A DNA stretch of 64,000 bases from Arthrobacter echini (lineage in GTDB: Bacteria; Actinomycetota; Actinomycetes; Actinomycetales; Micrococcaceae), in NCBI RefSeq assembly GCF_004803505.1, contig NZ_SSWH01000003.1, positions 1 to 64,000 of the forward strand. The letters are read 5' to 3'. Both the position numbers and the translations under genes were made by a program. Positions 39,709-48,173 of the stretch are shown in pieces (the first letter of the stretch is position 1; each line of letters begins with the position of its first letter). The notes below the pieces were generated by a model. It was not told where the DNA came from and made no database searches. It worked only from the letters and a program-made list of their open reading frames with translations.

Positions 39709-41010
39709 TCAGTAGGTGGTCAGCAACCGGGCGAGGACCTTCGCGCCGAACCGCAGGGAATCCGTGGGAACGCGCTCGTCGACGCCGTGGAACATTCCCG
39801 TGAAGTCCAGCTCGTCCGGCAACTGCAGGGGCGCGAAGCCGTAGCCCGTGATCCCGAGGCGGCTCAACGACTTGTTGTCCGTCCCACCGGAGAGCGTGTA
39901 CGGCAGCACCCTGGCTCCGGGATCCTCGGCGTGCAGGGCGTCGATCATCGAGTCGACGAGATTGCCGGCGAACGGCACCTCGAGCGAGGTGTCCTTGTGC
40001 TCGTAGCTCACGTCCACTCCCTCACCGGCGAGTCCGCGGATGATCTCGAGGACCTGGTCCTGCTGACCCGGCAGCGTGCGCACGTCGATCAGAGCCTCGG
40101 CCGTGCCGGGGATCACGTTGTGCTTGTAGCCGCCCTTGAGGACGGTCGGGTTCGCCGTGTTCTGCAGGGTCGCACCCACGAAGCGGGCCACCGTGCCGAG
40201 CTCGCGCAGCAGGATCTCGGGATTGTCGGCGTCGAACTCCACACCCGTGAGCTCGGTGACGCCGTCCAGGAATTGGCGTGTGGTGGGGGTGAGTTCGATG
40301 GGCCAGGAGTAGTCGCCGATGCGGGTGACGGCGCGGGCCAAAGCTGTGACGGCGTTGTCGGTGTTGATCTGCGAGCCGTGGCCGGCGCGGCCGTGGGCCA
40401 CCAGGCGGAGCCAGGAGATGCCCTTCTCGGCTGTCTGCAGCAGATACGTGCGCTGCCCGCCGATGGTCGCGGAGAACCCGCCGACCTCCGAGATGGCCTC
40501 CGTGGCGCCCTCGAAGACCTCGGGCTTGTTGTCCACGAGCCATGAGGCACCGTAGGCACCGCCGGCTTCCTCGTCGGCGAAGAAGCCGAAGATCAGATCG
40601 CGTTGCGGCTTGACGCCGTCGCGCTGCATGGACCGCAGGACGGACAGGATCATGGCGTCCATGTCCTTCATGTCCACGGCTCCGCGGCCCCAGATGAGGC
40701 CGTCCTTCTCCTCGCCGCTGAACGGATCGACGCTCCAGTCCTCCTTCTGTGCGGGGACGACGTCGAGGTGGCCGTGCACCACGAGGGCGGGAAGGGAGGA
40801 ATCAGTTCCTTCCATGCGGGCCACGACGGAGGTGCGTCCCGGTGCCGCTTCGAAGAGCTGCGTGGACAGGCCCACCTCCTCGATGAGCCCCGCCGTGTAC
40901 TCTGCGGCCTGGCGCTCCCCCGGGCCTTCGTTGCCCCCGAAGTTCGAGGTATCGAAACGGATCAGTTCCTGGCAGATCCTGACGACTTCAGCTTCGGGTG
41001 TGATGCCCAT
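39709..41010 (-). CDS. M20-family metallopeptidase (ArgE/DapE/CPG2-like)
   Basis: Zinc-dependent aminoacylase/peptidase of 433 aa. Metal ligands are visible in order: VHGHLDVVPA (His, Asp), GRGAVDMKDM (bridging Asp), FFADEEAGG (catalytic Glu/metal Glu), and the late His in TGMFHGVDERVP. The dimerisation (lid) domain lies between about 195 and 310. The ATG at 41010 has AGGAGG at 5-bp spacing. Substrate not determinable; dipeptidase or N-acyl amino acid hydrolase are the main options. Confidence 0.9.
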   Translation of the reverse strand: MGITPEAEVVRICQELIRFDTSNFGGNEGPGERQAAEYTAGLIEEVGLSTQLFEAAPGRTSVVARMEGTDSSLPALVVHGHLDVVPAQKEDWSVDPFSGEEKDGLIWGRGAVDMKDMDAMILSVLRSMQRDGVKPQRDLIFGFFADEEAGGAYGASWLVDNKPEVFEGATEAISEVGGFSATIGGQRTYLLQTAEKGISWLRLVAHGRAGHGSQINTDNAVTALARAVTRIGDYSWPIELTPTTRQFLDGVTELTGVEFDADNPEILLRELGTVARFVGATLQNTANPTVLKGGYKHNVIPGTAEALIDVRTLPGQQDQVLEIIRGLAGEGVDVSYEHKDTSLEVPFAGNLVDSMIDALHAEDPGARVLPYTLSGGTDNKSLSRLGITGYGFAPLQLPDELDFTGMFHGVDERVPTDSLRFGAKVLARLLTTY

Positions 41011-41038
41011 GTGGTCCTCCTGGGTAGCGGTTGCTCCA

Positions 41039-41044
41039 AGCCTA
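41039..41044 (-). promoter_or_regulatory. Candidate -10 box of the M20 gene
   Basis: TAGGCT on the minus strand, about 30 bp before the ATG. It sits in a perfect 7-bp inverted repeat (CAAGCCT 41037-41043 / AGGCTTG 41048-41054), which could be an operator. Confidence 0.4.
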
Positions 41045-41158
41045 CCGAGGCTTGCAGGCCAACGGTCTTCCGCTCTCCCCTGCCCGCGGTCGTTCCTCGC
41101 AGTCCTCCGCACGACGACGAGGCAGGCACTGCCTCCCGCTGCATGGTCCTGGTGGTCG

Positions 41159-41637
41159 TCAGCGGGCGATCGCCGCTGCCACCAGTTCGGCGTGCGCGTG
41201 GTCGCCGAGCACGAACTGGTAGCGGTGTTCGGCTGGATCCGAGAAGGTCACGGCGGTGGAACCTTCCATGGTCAACCGCGTGAGGTGGTCACGCTCCCGA
41301 GAGACGACCGGCCAGTTCACCAGCCCGGTGGTCATGCCGCTGTCTGCCTCCACGGACACTGACGGAGCTGCTGCCGTTGCAGCACGCGCTTCCATGCAGG
41401 GCCGCGCAGAGTGACGGTCCGATCGTCGACCGTGATCGTGATCTTCGCCAACCAGCACCACCAGAATGCGGCAAGAACGAAAAGACCCGCGACCGGATAG
41501 ACCAGCCATGCCGATTCGATGACGGCTTCCACCGCGAGGATGACCGCGACGAGGAGAAGGACAATGGCGCCTCCCCAGCGCAGCCACCCCGGTGAGCGCT
41601 CCGTATGACTGAGCGCTTCAGCCAGAGTTCCGGACAT
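41159..41637 (-). pseudogene. Frameshifted small membrane protein gene
   Basis: Two minus-strand frames together make one protein. Frame one starts at ATG 41637 (GGAGG upstream), has two membrane helices (IVLLLVAVILAV; VYPVAGLFVLAAFWW) and the strand ITVDDRTVTLRGPAWKRVLQRQQ. At about 41360-41370 the reading must jump by one missing base to continue as VSVEADSGMTTGLVNWPVV ... YQFVLGDHAHAELVAAAIAR. The joined product of about 160 aa looks natural (two helices plus a PH-like domain). Unshifted, frame one ends at 41332 with unrelated residues. Real mutation, assembly error and programmed shift are all possible. Confidence 0.65.
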
Positions 41638-42052
41638 CGTCGTCCTCCTCTCCTCGTACGTCGTGTCCATGGGTACTTTATGTCGGGGCGGGCGCGGACC
41701 GACTCATCGAGGATCAGGGAATCGATAGCTTCACGACGGACCCGGACCTCATCCCGGAGCGATCACGCGCCAGGAGCGGGCACCGAGCAGGAGAGCGACG
41801 AGGGTGATGGTGCCGATCGACCAGAGCGGCCTTCGGTGTCGGCCGCAGCCATACCGCTCTGCGAGTAGTATGGGCGACCCGACGTCGCGAGCATGCGAGG
41901 GCATTGAGCGCGAAGCACACCGTCGTCGCAGATGCAAAGCCGGAACGCGTCGCCTGAGGGTCGGTATCGAGATGAGTCAGTATCCGGCAGACTCGCCGCG
42001 CGCTCCGGACAAGATAGTTCACAGGCTGAAGTAGACGGAGCCGTTAGTTCAG
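41638..42052. other. Gene-poor interval
   Basis: This stretch of about 415 bp holds the -10 box (TAAAGT, 41680-41675, minus strand) of the frameshifted gene. Otherwise only short open frames are present, one of them (minus, 41749-41937) with a hydrophobic piece but no credible start or homology-like pattern. I see no supported gene, RNA or repeat. Confidence 0.5.
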
Positions 42053-42805
42053 TCAGCTCACAGACCGACTGGCTGCACGCAGAATACTGGCATACATTCG
42101 CTCGGCGACAACGGTCTCGAATTCTTTCCTGTAATGATTGCTGTCGGCCAAGGCGACGTCGACACCATGTTCTACGATTACCGGCTTTGTCGGATGGAAC
42201 ATCACACCGTCGCCGTCTGCGACAGACTCCAGGACTTGAGTAAGACTGGTTCTCTCCGCCATAGGTTCGCCCTCGATCTCGAAGTACAAATGGTCGACCG
42301 TGAGTATCGGTACCGCCAGCTGGTCCCTGAGTGCCCTGATGTCCGCAGCAATCGACTCCGCGGATGCTCTGCTGACAGTCATGCCTTTCAATGGATGGCC
42401 ATCCGGAACCTGCGAAACGTCTCCGTTCACTACCGGCCTGTACTCGATACCCAATTCCTTCGCAATGTTGTACACACGGTGAGCATTCAGCTCAATGCCT
42501 TCGGCGCTGTGCTGCTTCACTGTGCTGACTTCTACAACTGCAAGATCGAAAGACGGAATTTCACCCGACATCTCGGCTTCATAGCCGATCATTGTCTCGA
42601 ATGCCGCACCGCGCAGCGGCTCTGGAACTATCGTTCGGCCCTCACTGATCTCGACGAACTGGCGCGCTGCAGCGGCGGTGTGCGTGAACCAATTGTGGTG
42701 GGTCTGATTCACCAGTTGAATTGATCCGAGGTCGCTGAGGCGCCGCAGCGGTCGGAAGATTCGGCAGCTACCGATCGCGAGTACTGCCGGTGCGTGAGAA
42801 GACAT
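42053..42805 (-). CDS. Unknown protein with an IGSCRI N-terminus (SGNH/GSCFA-like?)
   Basis: A 250-aa protein of unknown role. It opens with PAVLAIGSCRIFRPLRRL, the G-S-C arrangement seen at the start of GSCFA/SGNH-like proteins, and later has ILTVDHLYFE and DSNHYRKEFE, where an Asp and His could complete a hydrolase-like site. No membrane segment or signal peptide. Its base composition is visibly less GC-rich than every neighbour, and it sits beside a tRNA-Leu gene, both consistent with horizontal acquisition. Start set by a leaderless promoter. Confidence 0.65.
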   Translation of the reverse strand: MSSHAPAVLAIGSCRIFRPLRRLSDLGSIQLVNQTHHNWFTHTAAAARQFVEISEGRTIVPEPLRGAAFETMIGYEAEMSGEIPSFDLAVVEVSTVKQHSAEGIELNAHRVYNIAKELGIEYRPVVNGDVSQVPDGHPLKGMTVSRASAESIAADIRALRDQLAVPILTVDHLYFEIEGEPMAERTSLTQVLESVADGDGVMFHPTKPVIVEHGVDVALADSNHYRKEFETVVAERMYASILRAASRSVS

Positions 42806-42817
42806 TCCCCGATCCTA
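42806..42817 (-). promoter_or_regulatory. Leaderless promoter of the IGSCRI gene
   Basis: TAGGAT on the minus strand (42817-42812), 6 nt, then the ATG at 42805. Confidence 0.5.
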
Positions 42818-42930
42818 ACAAGCCACCGAGTGGTCAACGGTGTTATGAGTGGCGAATGGTGTTGCCAGGAACCGTTCCATCGACCATGAAGGGCAATGAC
42901 ATGGCAGAGCTGACGGGAGATCTCATCAAC

Positions 42931-42967
42931 AAAAAGTCCCCGGCCAGAGCACTCTGACCGGGGACTT
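42931..42967 (-). terminator. Rho-independent terminator of tRNA-Leu
   Basis: AAGTCCCCGG (42934-42943) pairs with CCGGGGACTT (42958-42967). After one C/A mismatch, CAGAG (42945-42949) pairs with CTCTG (42952-42956), making a near-continuous hairpin. On the minus strand a run of five T (42935-42931) ends it. Confidence 0.85.
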
Positions 42968-42972
42968 CACTG

Positions 42973-43056
42973 TGCGCGGAGGGGGACTTGAACCCCCACC
43001 CTCAATAAGAGGACTAGCACCTCAAGCTAGCGCGTCTGCCATTCCGCCACCCGCGC
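42973..43056 (-). tRNA. tRNA-Leu(GAG)
   Basis: An 84-nt class II tRNA. The acceptor stem GCGCGGG pairs with the 3' TCCGCGC (last pair G-U), with discriminator A at 42973. The D-arm is GGCGGAATGGCAGACGC-like, the anticodon arm GCTAG/CTAGT encloses the loop TTGAGGT with anticodon GAG, a long variable arm follows, and the T-arm has GGTTCAAGTCC. CCA is not encoded. It reads CUC/CUU leucine codons. Confidence 0.95.
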
Positions 43057-43161
43057 GGGTGGTTTTCCGCGGCCTGAACCGCTGAAAGCAACGAGAAAGA
43101 CTCTACACGAGATGCGCGCCGATGGTGAATCAGCCCGACACCTCTGCGCTATGTGCCGGTG

Positions 43162-44412
43162 CTACACCTGCGGGGACGAGGCACCGCGCGCATCCAGCCG
43201 CGCCGCGATCGCCTCGATGGTGAGCACAACGTCCTCGAACGACGTCGTCAGCGGTGAGAGACCCAGCCTGATGCCGTTCGGGTTGCGGTAATCGGGGATG
43301 ACGCCCTCCTCCCACAGCTCGGGCACCATGGTGGCGAACGCGGCGTGGTCGATGGTGATGTGTCCACCGCGTCGGGAGGCGTCGCGCGGCGAGGCCAGGA
43401 CCACACCGTGGGGCTCGAGCAGCGTGTCGACCGCGTGGACCGCTAACGCGGTGAGGAGCTCGGACTTCGCACGGATGGCGTCCATGCTGACGCCCTCGAT
43501 CACGGAGAGCATGTCCTGGATGGCGAGCATGCCGATGATCGGCGGTGTTCCCGAGACGAGGCGCCTGATACCGTCCGCGGGCTCGTAGGCCGAACCCATC
43601 CTGAAGGGATCGGCGCTGCCCAGCCAGCCCAGGATCGGCTGCTCGAAGGTCGCCAGATGCCGCTGCGCCACGTAGGCCCATGCCGGGGCACCGGGTCCGC
43701 CGTTGAGGTACTTGTAGCTGCAGCCCGTGGCGTAGTCGACCTCCCAGGCATCGAGTTGTGCCGGGACGGAGGCCACGGAGTGGCTCAGATCCCAGAGGAC
43801 CAGCGCTCCGGCGTCGTGGGCGATGCGCGTGATGGTTGGCACGTCGGCGATGAAGCCCGAGCGGTAGGCGACATGGCTGAGCAGCACCAGGGCGGTCTGC
43901 GGACCGACGGCGGCGGCGACGTCGTCGGGGGTGGCCCCGCCGTCGTAGGCGACGTCCAGCCAGCGCACCGTGAGACCGCGCTCGCGGGCGATGCCCTCGA
44001 CGATGAACCGGTCGCTCGGGAAGTTGTCCCGGTCCACCACGATCTCGGTGCGCTCCGGACGGGCGGCGACGGCGGCACGCGCCAGCTTGTACAGCAGCAC
44101 GCTGGTGGAGTCCGCCACGACGCACTGACCCTCGGCGGCGCCGAGAGCCACCCTCCCGAGGCGGTCCCCGATCTGCTGTGGCAGCCTCAGCCAGCCCTCG
44201 TCCCAGCCGCGGATGAGGCGACCGCCCCACTGCTCCTGTACGAACGAGGTGAGCGTGTCCACCGTCGCCGCGAGCGGGCGCCCCAGCGAGTTGCCGTCGA
44301 GGTACGCCCGGACGGAGTCGTCCGGAGCGTCGAGGAACAGCTTGCGGTGGGGTGCCAGAGGGTCGTCGGCGTCGAGTTCGGCAGCGCGATCGGCGAGGGA
44401 GGAACGAGTCAT
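43162..44412 (-). CDS. kynU: Kynureninase
   Basis: PLP enzyme of 416 aa that cleaves kynurenine to anthranilate and alanine in tryptophan breakdown. Family features are YLDGNSLGRP near residue 40, the cofactor-binding DSTSVLLYK, LVLLSHVAYRSG, ALVLWDLSHSVASVP (Asp for the pyridine N) and the Schiff-base Lys in TGCSYKYLNGGPG. The ATG at 44412 is fixed by a leaderless promoter. No other kyn genes are in the window, so it may feed a peripheral catabolic route. Confidence 0.93.
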   Translation of the reverse strand: MTRSSLADRAAELDADDPLAPHRKLFLDAPDDSVRAYLDGNSLGRPLAATVDTLTSFVQEQWGGRLIRGWDEGWLRLPQQIGDRLGRVALGAAEGQCVVADSTSVLLYKLARAAVAARPERTEIVVDRDNFPSDRFIVEGIARERGLTVRWLDVAYDGGATPDDVAAAVGPQTALVLLSHVAYRSGFIADVPTITRIAHDAGALVLWDLSHSVASVPAQLDAWEVDYATGCSYKYLNGGPGAPAWAYVAQRHLATFEQPILGWLGSADPFRMGSAYEPADGIRRLVSGTPPIIGMLAIQDMLSVIEGVSMDAIRAKSELLTALAVHAVDTLLEPHGVVLASPRDASRRGGHITIDHAAFATMVPELWEEGVIPDYRNPNGIRLGLSPLTTSFEDVVLTIEAIAARLDARGASSPQV

Positions 44413-44424
44413 GGCCCCAGTGTA
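44413..44424 (-). promoter_or_regulatory. Leaderless promoter of kynU
   Basis: TACACT on the minus strand (44424-44419), 6 nt, then the ATG at 44412. Confidence 0.6.
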
Positions 44425-44455
44425 GATCGCACCCCAGCCCATCGGCCGGGCGACA

Positions 44456-45421
44456 TCAGCCGTTCTGCGCCGAACCGCCCGCGTCCTGGCCCGAGCGCAC
44501 CCAGCCCGTGAAGTGGGGCCGGCGCCGTTTCGCCGACCAGCCGACGACGTCGGTCCTGCCGGCGCCGGAGCTGCCGTCGCCGTCGTCGCGCGTCCGCGTG
44601 AACGACGTCGTGACCCGTCCGGGCAGCAGGACCGGCGAGAGGAAGTCGATGCGCCAGTCGAGGGCGCCCGACGGCGCCGGCACGGCCTGGTCCACCATCC
44701 GCGCCGCGAGATACATCCCGTGGGCGATGGCGCCCTTCATGCCGAGCGCCTTCGCCGTCGGAGCGCTGAGGTGGATGGGGTTCCAGTCCCCCGACACCGC
44801 GGCGTAGCGGCGCCCGATCCCGGCGTCGAGCCGCCAGATCCCCGTGGGCGTGGGAGGCGAGAACGCGGGACGGTCGGAGGACTGGCGCTGTTCGGCTTCA
44901 GCCCCTGCGCCGAGCCGCACCCCGCGCGCCAGATACACCGAGCGCCCCGTCCAGACGCGCTCTCCGGCCGCGCTGATCTCCGTCACGAGGTCCACCTGCG
45001 TCCCGGCGGCGTGCGGCCGAAGATCCTCCGCCCAGGCCACGACGTCGAGCCGCTCCGATGAGCGGACCTGTCGGGCCTGGTGCACCTCGTTGCTCAGATG
45101 CACCATGCCCAGCAGGGGCAGCGGGAAGTCGGAGCGCGCGAGGACGCTCATCGCCACCGGGAAGGCGAGCGTGTGCAGGTAGGCCGAGGGCAGCAGGTCC
45201 CGCGCAGTGGAGTGGAGCAACTGCTGGAACCGGGTCAACTCGGTGGGATCGGCCGTGACACCGCGGACGGCGTGCCGGGCGTCTGGCAGCTGCGACGGCG
45301 TACCGGCGCGGCCGATCCTGCGGCGTACGGCCAGCGTGAGCGCCTTCCGGTACAGTCCGGGCAGGCCCGGTACCCTCTCCAGCTCCTGCGTCGGCGTTCC
45401 GGCCGACCCGCCCCCGCTCAT
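44456..45421 (-). CDS. MaoC-like enoyl/3-hydroxyacyl dehydratase (HtdX-like)
   Basis: Double hotdog hydratase of 321 aa. The hydratase-2 motif is GDWNPIHLSAPTAKALGMKGAIAHGMY (about 240-266) with catalytic Asp and His; the N-terminal half is a degenerate hotdog domain. It hydrates or dehydrates acyl-thioesters. The ATG at 45421 overlaps the stop of the FabG4-like gene by 4 bp. The order thiolase, FabG4-like, MaoC-like matches the fadA2-fabG4-htdX neighbourhood of mycobacteria. Confidence 0.88.
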   Translation of the reverse strand: MSGGGSAGTPTQELERVPGLPGLYRKALTLAVRRRIGRAGTPSQLPDARHAVRGVTADPTELTRFQQLLHSTARDLLPSAYLHTLAFPVAMSVLARSDFPLPLLGMVHLSNEVHQARQVRSSERLDVVAWAEDLRPHAAGTQVDLVTEISAAGERVWTGRSVYLARGVRLGAGAEAEQRQSSDRPAFSPPTPTGIWRLDAGIGRRYAAVSGDWNPIHLSAPTAKALGMKGAIAHGMYLAARMVDQAVPAPSGALDWRIDFLSPVLLPGRVTTSFTRTRDDGDGSSGAGRTDVVGWSAKRRRPHFTGWVRSGQDAGGSAQNG

Positions 45422-46794
45422 GCTCCCACCAGATTCTGGCCGCAGACGCGGACCACCTGACCGTTGACGCCGGCTGCGGCGTCGGAGGCCAGGAACGCGA
45501 TCGTCTCCGCGACGTCCACCGGCAGGCCTCCCTGCTGCAGACTGCTCAGGCGCCTGGCCACCTGCCGCCGCACGGCCGGGATCTTCGCCGTCATGTCGGT
45601 CTCGATGAACCCGGGGGCCACAGCGTTGATGGTGCGTGCGCCGCCGTCGAACGCCTCTGCCTGCGCCCGGACCATGCCCATGACACCGGCCTTGGAGGCG
45701 GCGTAGTTGCTCTGGCCCCGGTTGCCGGCAATGCCGCTGGTCGAGGCGAGAGAGATGATGCGCCCGGACGAGGAGAAGACCGGCGAGCCCAGGAACTGCT
45801 CGTTCATGCGCAGCTGCGAGGAGATGTTCACCGCGATCACGGAGTCCCACCGGGCTGCGTCCATGTTGGCGAGCAGCTTGTCGCGTGTGATGCCGGCGTT
45901 GTGCACCACGATGTCCAGCGTGCCGTGCCGCTCCCCCACGTGCTCGAGGATGCGGGTGCCGGCGTCCGGAGCGGTGATATCGAGCTGCAGCGCAGTGCCA
46001 CCCACCCGATTGGCGACCTGCGCCAGCTGCTCGCCGGCGGCGGGCACGTCGACGGCGATCACGTGGGCGCCGTCGCGCGCGAGGATCTCCGCGATCCTGG
46101 CGCCGATCCCGCGCGCAGCTCCGGTCACCACGGCCGTCCTGCCCGCGAGTGGCCGATCCGGGATGCCCTCGCCCTCGGCGGCGGTCGACGCCGCGAGCTC
46201 GGAGACACTCTCCTCGGGCAGCGCCAGCACCTCGATGAACTGGCCGTCCACATAGGCGCTCTTGCCGGAGAGGAAGAAGCGGAGCGTGCCGATCGTGGAA
46301 GGATCGGTCGTCGTGGCCTCCCCCCGCAGGATGATGCCGTTGGCCGTGGCACCTCCCCGCAGCTCGTGGGCCACCGAGCGTAGTGCGCCGTCGATACCCT
46401 GACGGGCGGCGGCTCGTGCCGGATCGGTCGTGTCCTCGGCGGACCGCGAGATCCCGACCACGCGTCCGCCCGGGACCAGCAGTTTCACGGCCTGGCCCAG
46501 TTCCAGGAGCGGAGCGGACAGATCTGCCGGCGACTCGGCGGCGTCGAGGACGACGACGGCGGCGCTGAGCTTCTCCCCGGGCAGCACGTGGCGCCGGACC
46601 TCGACGTCCCAGCCCAGGATCACCTCGGCGAGCGCGTCGGCCCCGGCGCCGGATCCGGTCACGAGGATCGGCTGCGTCGCGACGGGCTCGCCCGGTGTGA
46701 AGCGCCGCAGGACGGACGGACGCGGCAGACCGAGCGCCTTGGCGAGCTTCCCCGGCAGCGGTGTGTTGACGAGGTCGATGTACCGGTCCGTCAT
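45418..46794 (-). CDS. FabG4-like high-molecular-weight 3-oxoacyl reductase
   Basis: A 458-aa two-domain SDR. An N-terminal flavodoxin-like domain without obvious catalytic motif (about 1-210) precedes a complete SDR domain: GAARGIGARIA (cofactor), HNAGITRDKLLANM (NAG), Ser in SLASTSG, YAASK catalytic Tyr/Lys and APGFIETDM. Such HMW FabG enzymes (FabG4 type) usually use NADH on CoA esters and belong to beta-oxidation. The ATG shares one base with the thiolase stop (TGATG). Confidence 0.9.
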   Translation of the reverse strand: MTDRYIDLVNTPLPGKLAKALGLPRPSVLRRFTPGEPVATQPILVTGSGAGADALAEVILGWDVEVRRHVLPGEKLSAAVVVLDAAESPADLSAPLLELGQAVKLLVPGGRVVGISRSAEDTTDPARAAARQGIDGALRSVAHELRGGATANGIILRGEATTTDPSTIGTLRFFLSGKSAYVDGQFIEVLALPEESVSELAASTAAEGEGIPDRPLAGRTAVVTGAARGIGARIAEILARDGAHVIAVDVPAAGEQLAQVANRVGGTALQLDITAPDAGTRILEHVGERHGTLDIVVHNAGITRDKLLANMDAARWDSVIAVNISSQLRMNEQFLGSPVFSSSGRIISLASTSGIAGNRGQSNYAASKAGVMGMVRAQAEAFDGGARTINAVAPGFIETDMTAKIPAVRRQVARRLSSLQQGGLPVDVAETIAFLASDAAAGVNGQVVRVCGQNLVGA

Positions 46795-48110
46795 CAGTTC
46801 CTCGCCTCGAGAATCGCCACGACGCCCTGGCCGCCGGCCGCACAGACCGAGATCAGTCCGCGTCCGCCCTTCTCGGAGAGGGTCTTGGCCAGCGAGGCGA
46901 CGATGCGCCCGCCGGTCGCTGCGAAGGGGTGTCCGGCTGCCAGGGAGGACCCGTTGACGTTGAGCTTCGAGCGGTCGATGCTCCCGAGCGCGCCGTCCAG
47001 TCCGAGGACGCGTTTGCAGTAGTCCTCGTCCTCCCATGCGGCCAGCGATGCCAGGACCGTTCCGGCGAAGGCCTCGTGGATCTCGAAGAAGTCGAAGTCG
47101 TCGAAGGTGAACCCGTTGCGTGCCAGCAGGCGCGGCATCGCATGGACGGGCGCCATCAGCAGACCTTCTTCCCCGCTGACGAAGTCGACCGCAGCAGCTT
47201 CGGCGTCCACGATGTTGGCCAGCATGGGCAGATTGTGTGCCGCGGCGTACTCCTCGCTGCCGAGCAGGACCACGGCGGCGCCGTCGGTCAACGGCGTCGA
47301 ATTGCCGGCGGTCATGGTGGCAGGGGTCTCCAGATCCTTCCCGAAGACCGGCTTGAGGGTCGCGAGCTTCTCCACCGACGTGTCCGGGCGGAGATTCGCA
47401 TCCTTCACGAGACCGCGGTAGCCGGTCACGAGGTCCTCGAAGAAGCCGCGCTCGTACGCGGCCGCCAGGTTGTGGTGGCTCTGGTAGGCCAGCTGATCCT
47501 GCTCCTCTCGTGTGATCTTCCAGGCCGCCGTCGTGATCGCCTGGTGCTCTCCCATCGACAGCCCGGTGCGGGGCTCTCCCGTCCCCGGCACGCTCGGCGA
47601 GAGATCCCTGGGCCGCAGCGTGGCGAGGATGCGGATCTTCTGCTGCGTCGTCTTCGCCCGGCCCAGGTCGAGGAGCACCCGGCGCAGGCCCTCGCTGACC
47701 GCGATCGGGGCGTCGGAGGCGGAGTCCACCCCACCGGCGATGCCGGAGTCGATCTGCCCCAGCTTGATCTTGTTGGACAGTCCCACGACCGTCTCGAGAC
47801 CGGTTGCGCAGGCCTGCTGGAGATCGTAGGCGGGCGTCTCGGGAGAGAGCGCGGAACCGAGGACCGCTTCACGGGTGAGGTTGAAGTCGCGGGTGTGCTT
47901 GAGCACGGCGCCTGCGGCGACCTCCCCCATGCGCTCGCCCTGCAGCCCGAACCGGGCGATGAGCCCGTCCAGCGCGGCGATGAGCATGTCCTGGTTCGAC
48001 GCATATGCGTAGGCGCCGCCGGTCCGGGCGAAGGGAATACGGTTCCCGCCGATGACCACTGCCGTACGGGGTGTGCTGGGAGCGTTGTGGGCCTGCACCT
48101 GATCTGTCAT
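46794..48110 (-). CDS. Acetyl-CoA C-acyltransferase (thiolase, FadA/FadI type)
   Basis: A 438-aa thiolase of beta-oxidation. The nucleophilic Cys is in QQACATGLETV, the active-site His in FFEIHEAFAGTVL and NVNGSSLAAGHPFAATGGR, and the second Cys in ISVCAAGGQG. First gene of the minus-strand thiolase/FabG4-like/MaoC-like operon, divergent from the tetR gene across a palindromic operator. Confidence 0.93.
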   Translation of the reverse strand: MTDQVQAHNAPSTPRTAVVIGGNRIPFARTGGAYAYASNQDMLIAALDGLIARFGLQGERMGEVAAGAVLKHTRDFNLTREAVLGSALSPETPAYDLQQACATGLETVVGLSNKIKLGQIDSGIAGGVDSASDAPIAVSEGLRRVLLDLGRAKTTQQKIRILATLRPRDLSPSVPGTGEPRTGLSMGEHQAITTAAWKITREEQDQLAYQSHHNLAAAYERGFFEDLVTGYRGLVKDANLRPDTSVEKLATLKPVFGKDLETPATMTAGNSTPLTDGAAVVLLGSEEYAAAHNLPMLANIVDAEAAAVDFVSGEEGLLMAPVHAMPRLLARNGFTFDDFDFFEIHEAFAGTVLASLAAWEDEDYCKRVLGLDGALGSIDRSKLNVNGSSLAAGHPFAATGGRIVASLAKTLSEKGGRGLISVCAAGGQGVVAILEARN

Positions 48111-48142
48111 GGAAGAACTCCTGGAGAGCGATGGAAGTTATC

Positions 48143-48173
48143 GATACCTATCGTAGCTGATACGCTAGGTATC
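48143..48173. promoter_or_regulatory. 31-bp TetR operator palindrome
   Basis: GATACCTATCGTA (48143-48155) and TACGCTAGGTATC (48161-48173) are inverted repeats with a single mismatch around a 5-bp centre. The right arm contains the -10 box TACGCT of the tetR gene and touches its ATG, so binding would block that promoter and probably the divergent thiolase promoter. Confidence 0.75.
48161..48173 (+). promoter_or_regulatory. Leaderless promoter of tetR
   Basis: TACGCT (48161-48166), 7 nt, then ATG at 48174. Confidence 0.6.

Noticed and set aside
41749-41937. Minus-strand 62-codon frame with a hydrophobic segment
   Set aside because: No ribosome binding site, no continuation and Arg-rich flanks; not enough to call a gene or remnant.
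42800-43060. Attachment-site duplication at tRNA-Leu
   Set aside because: I looked for a second copy of the tRNA 3' end around the low-GC gene and saw none; no integrase gene is present.
46929-48173. Upstream extension of the tetR frame
   Set aside because: The extension is antisense to the thiolase gene; the promoter and palindrome place the start at 48174.
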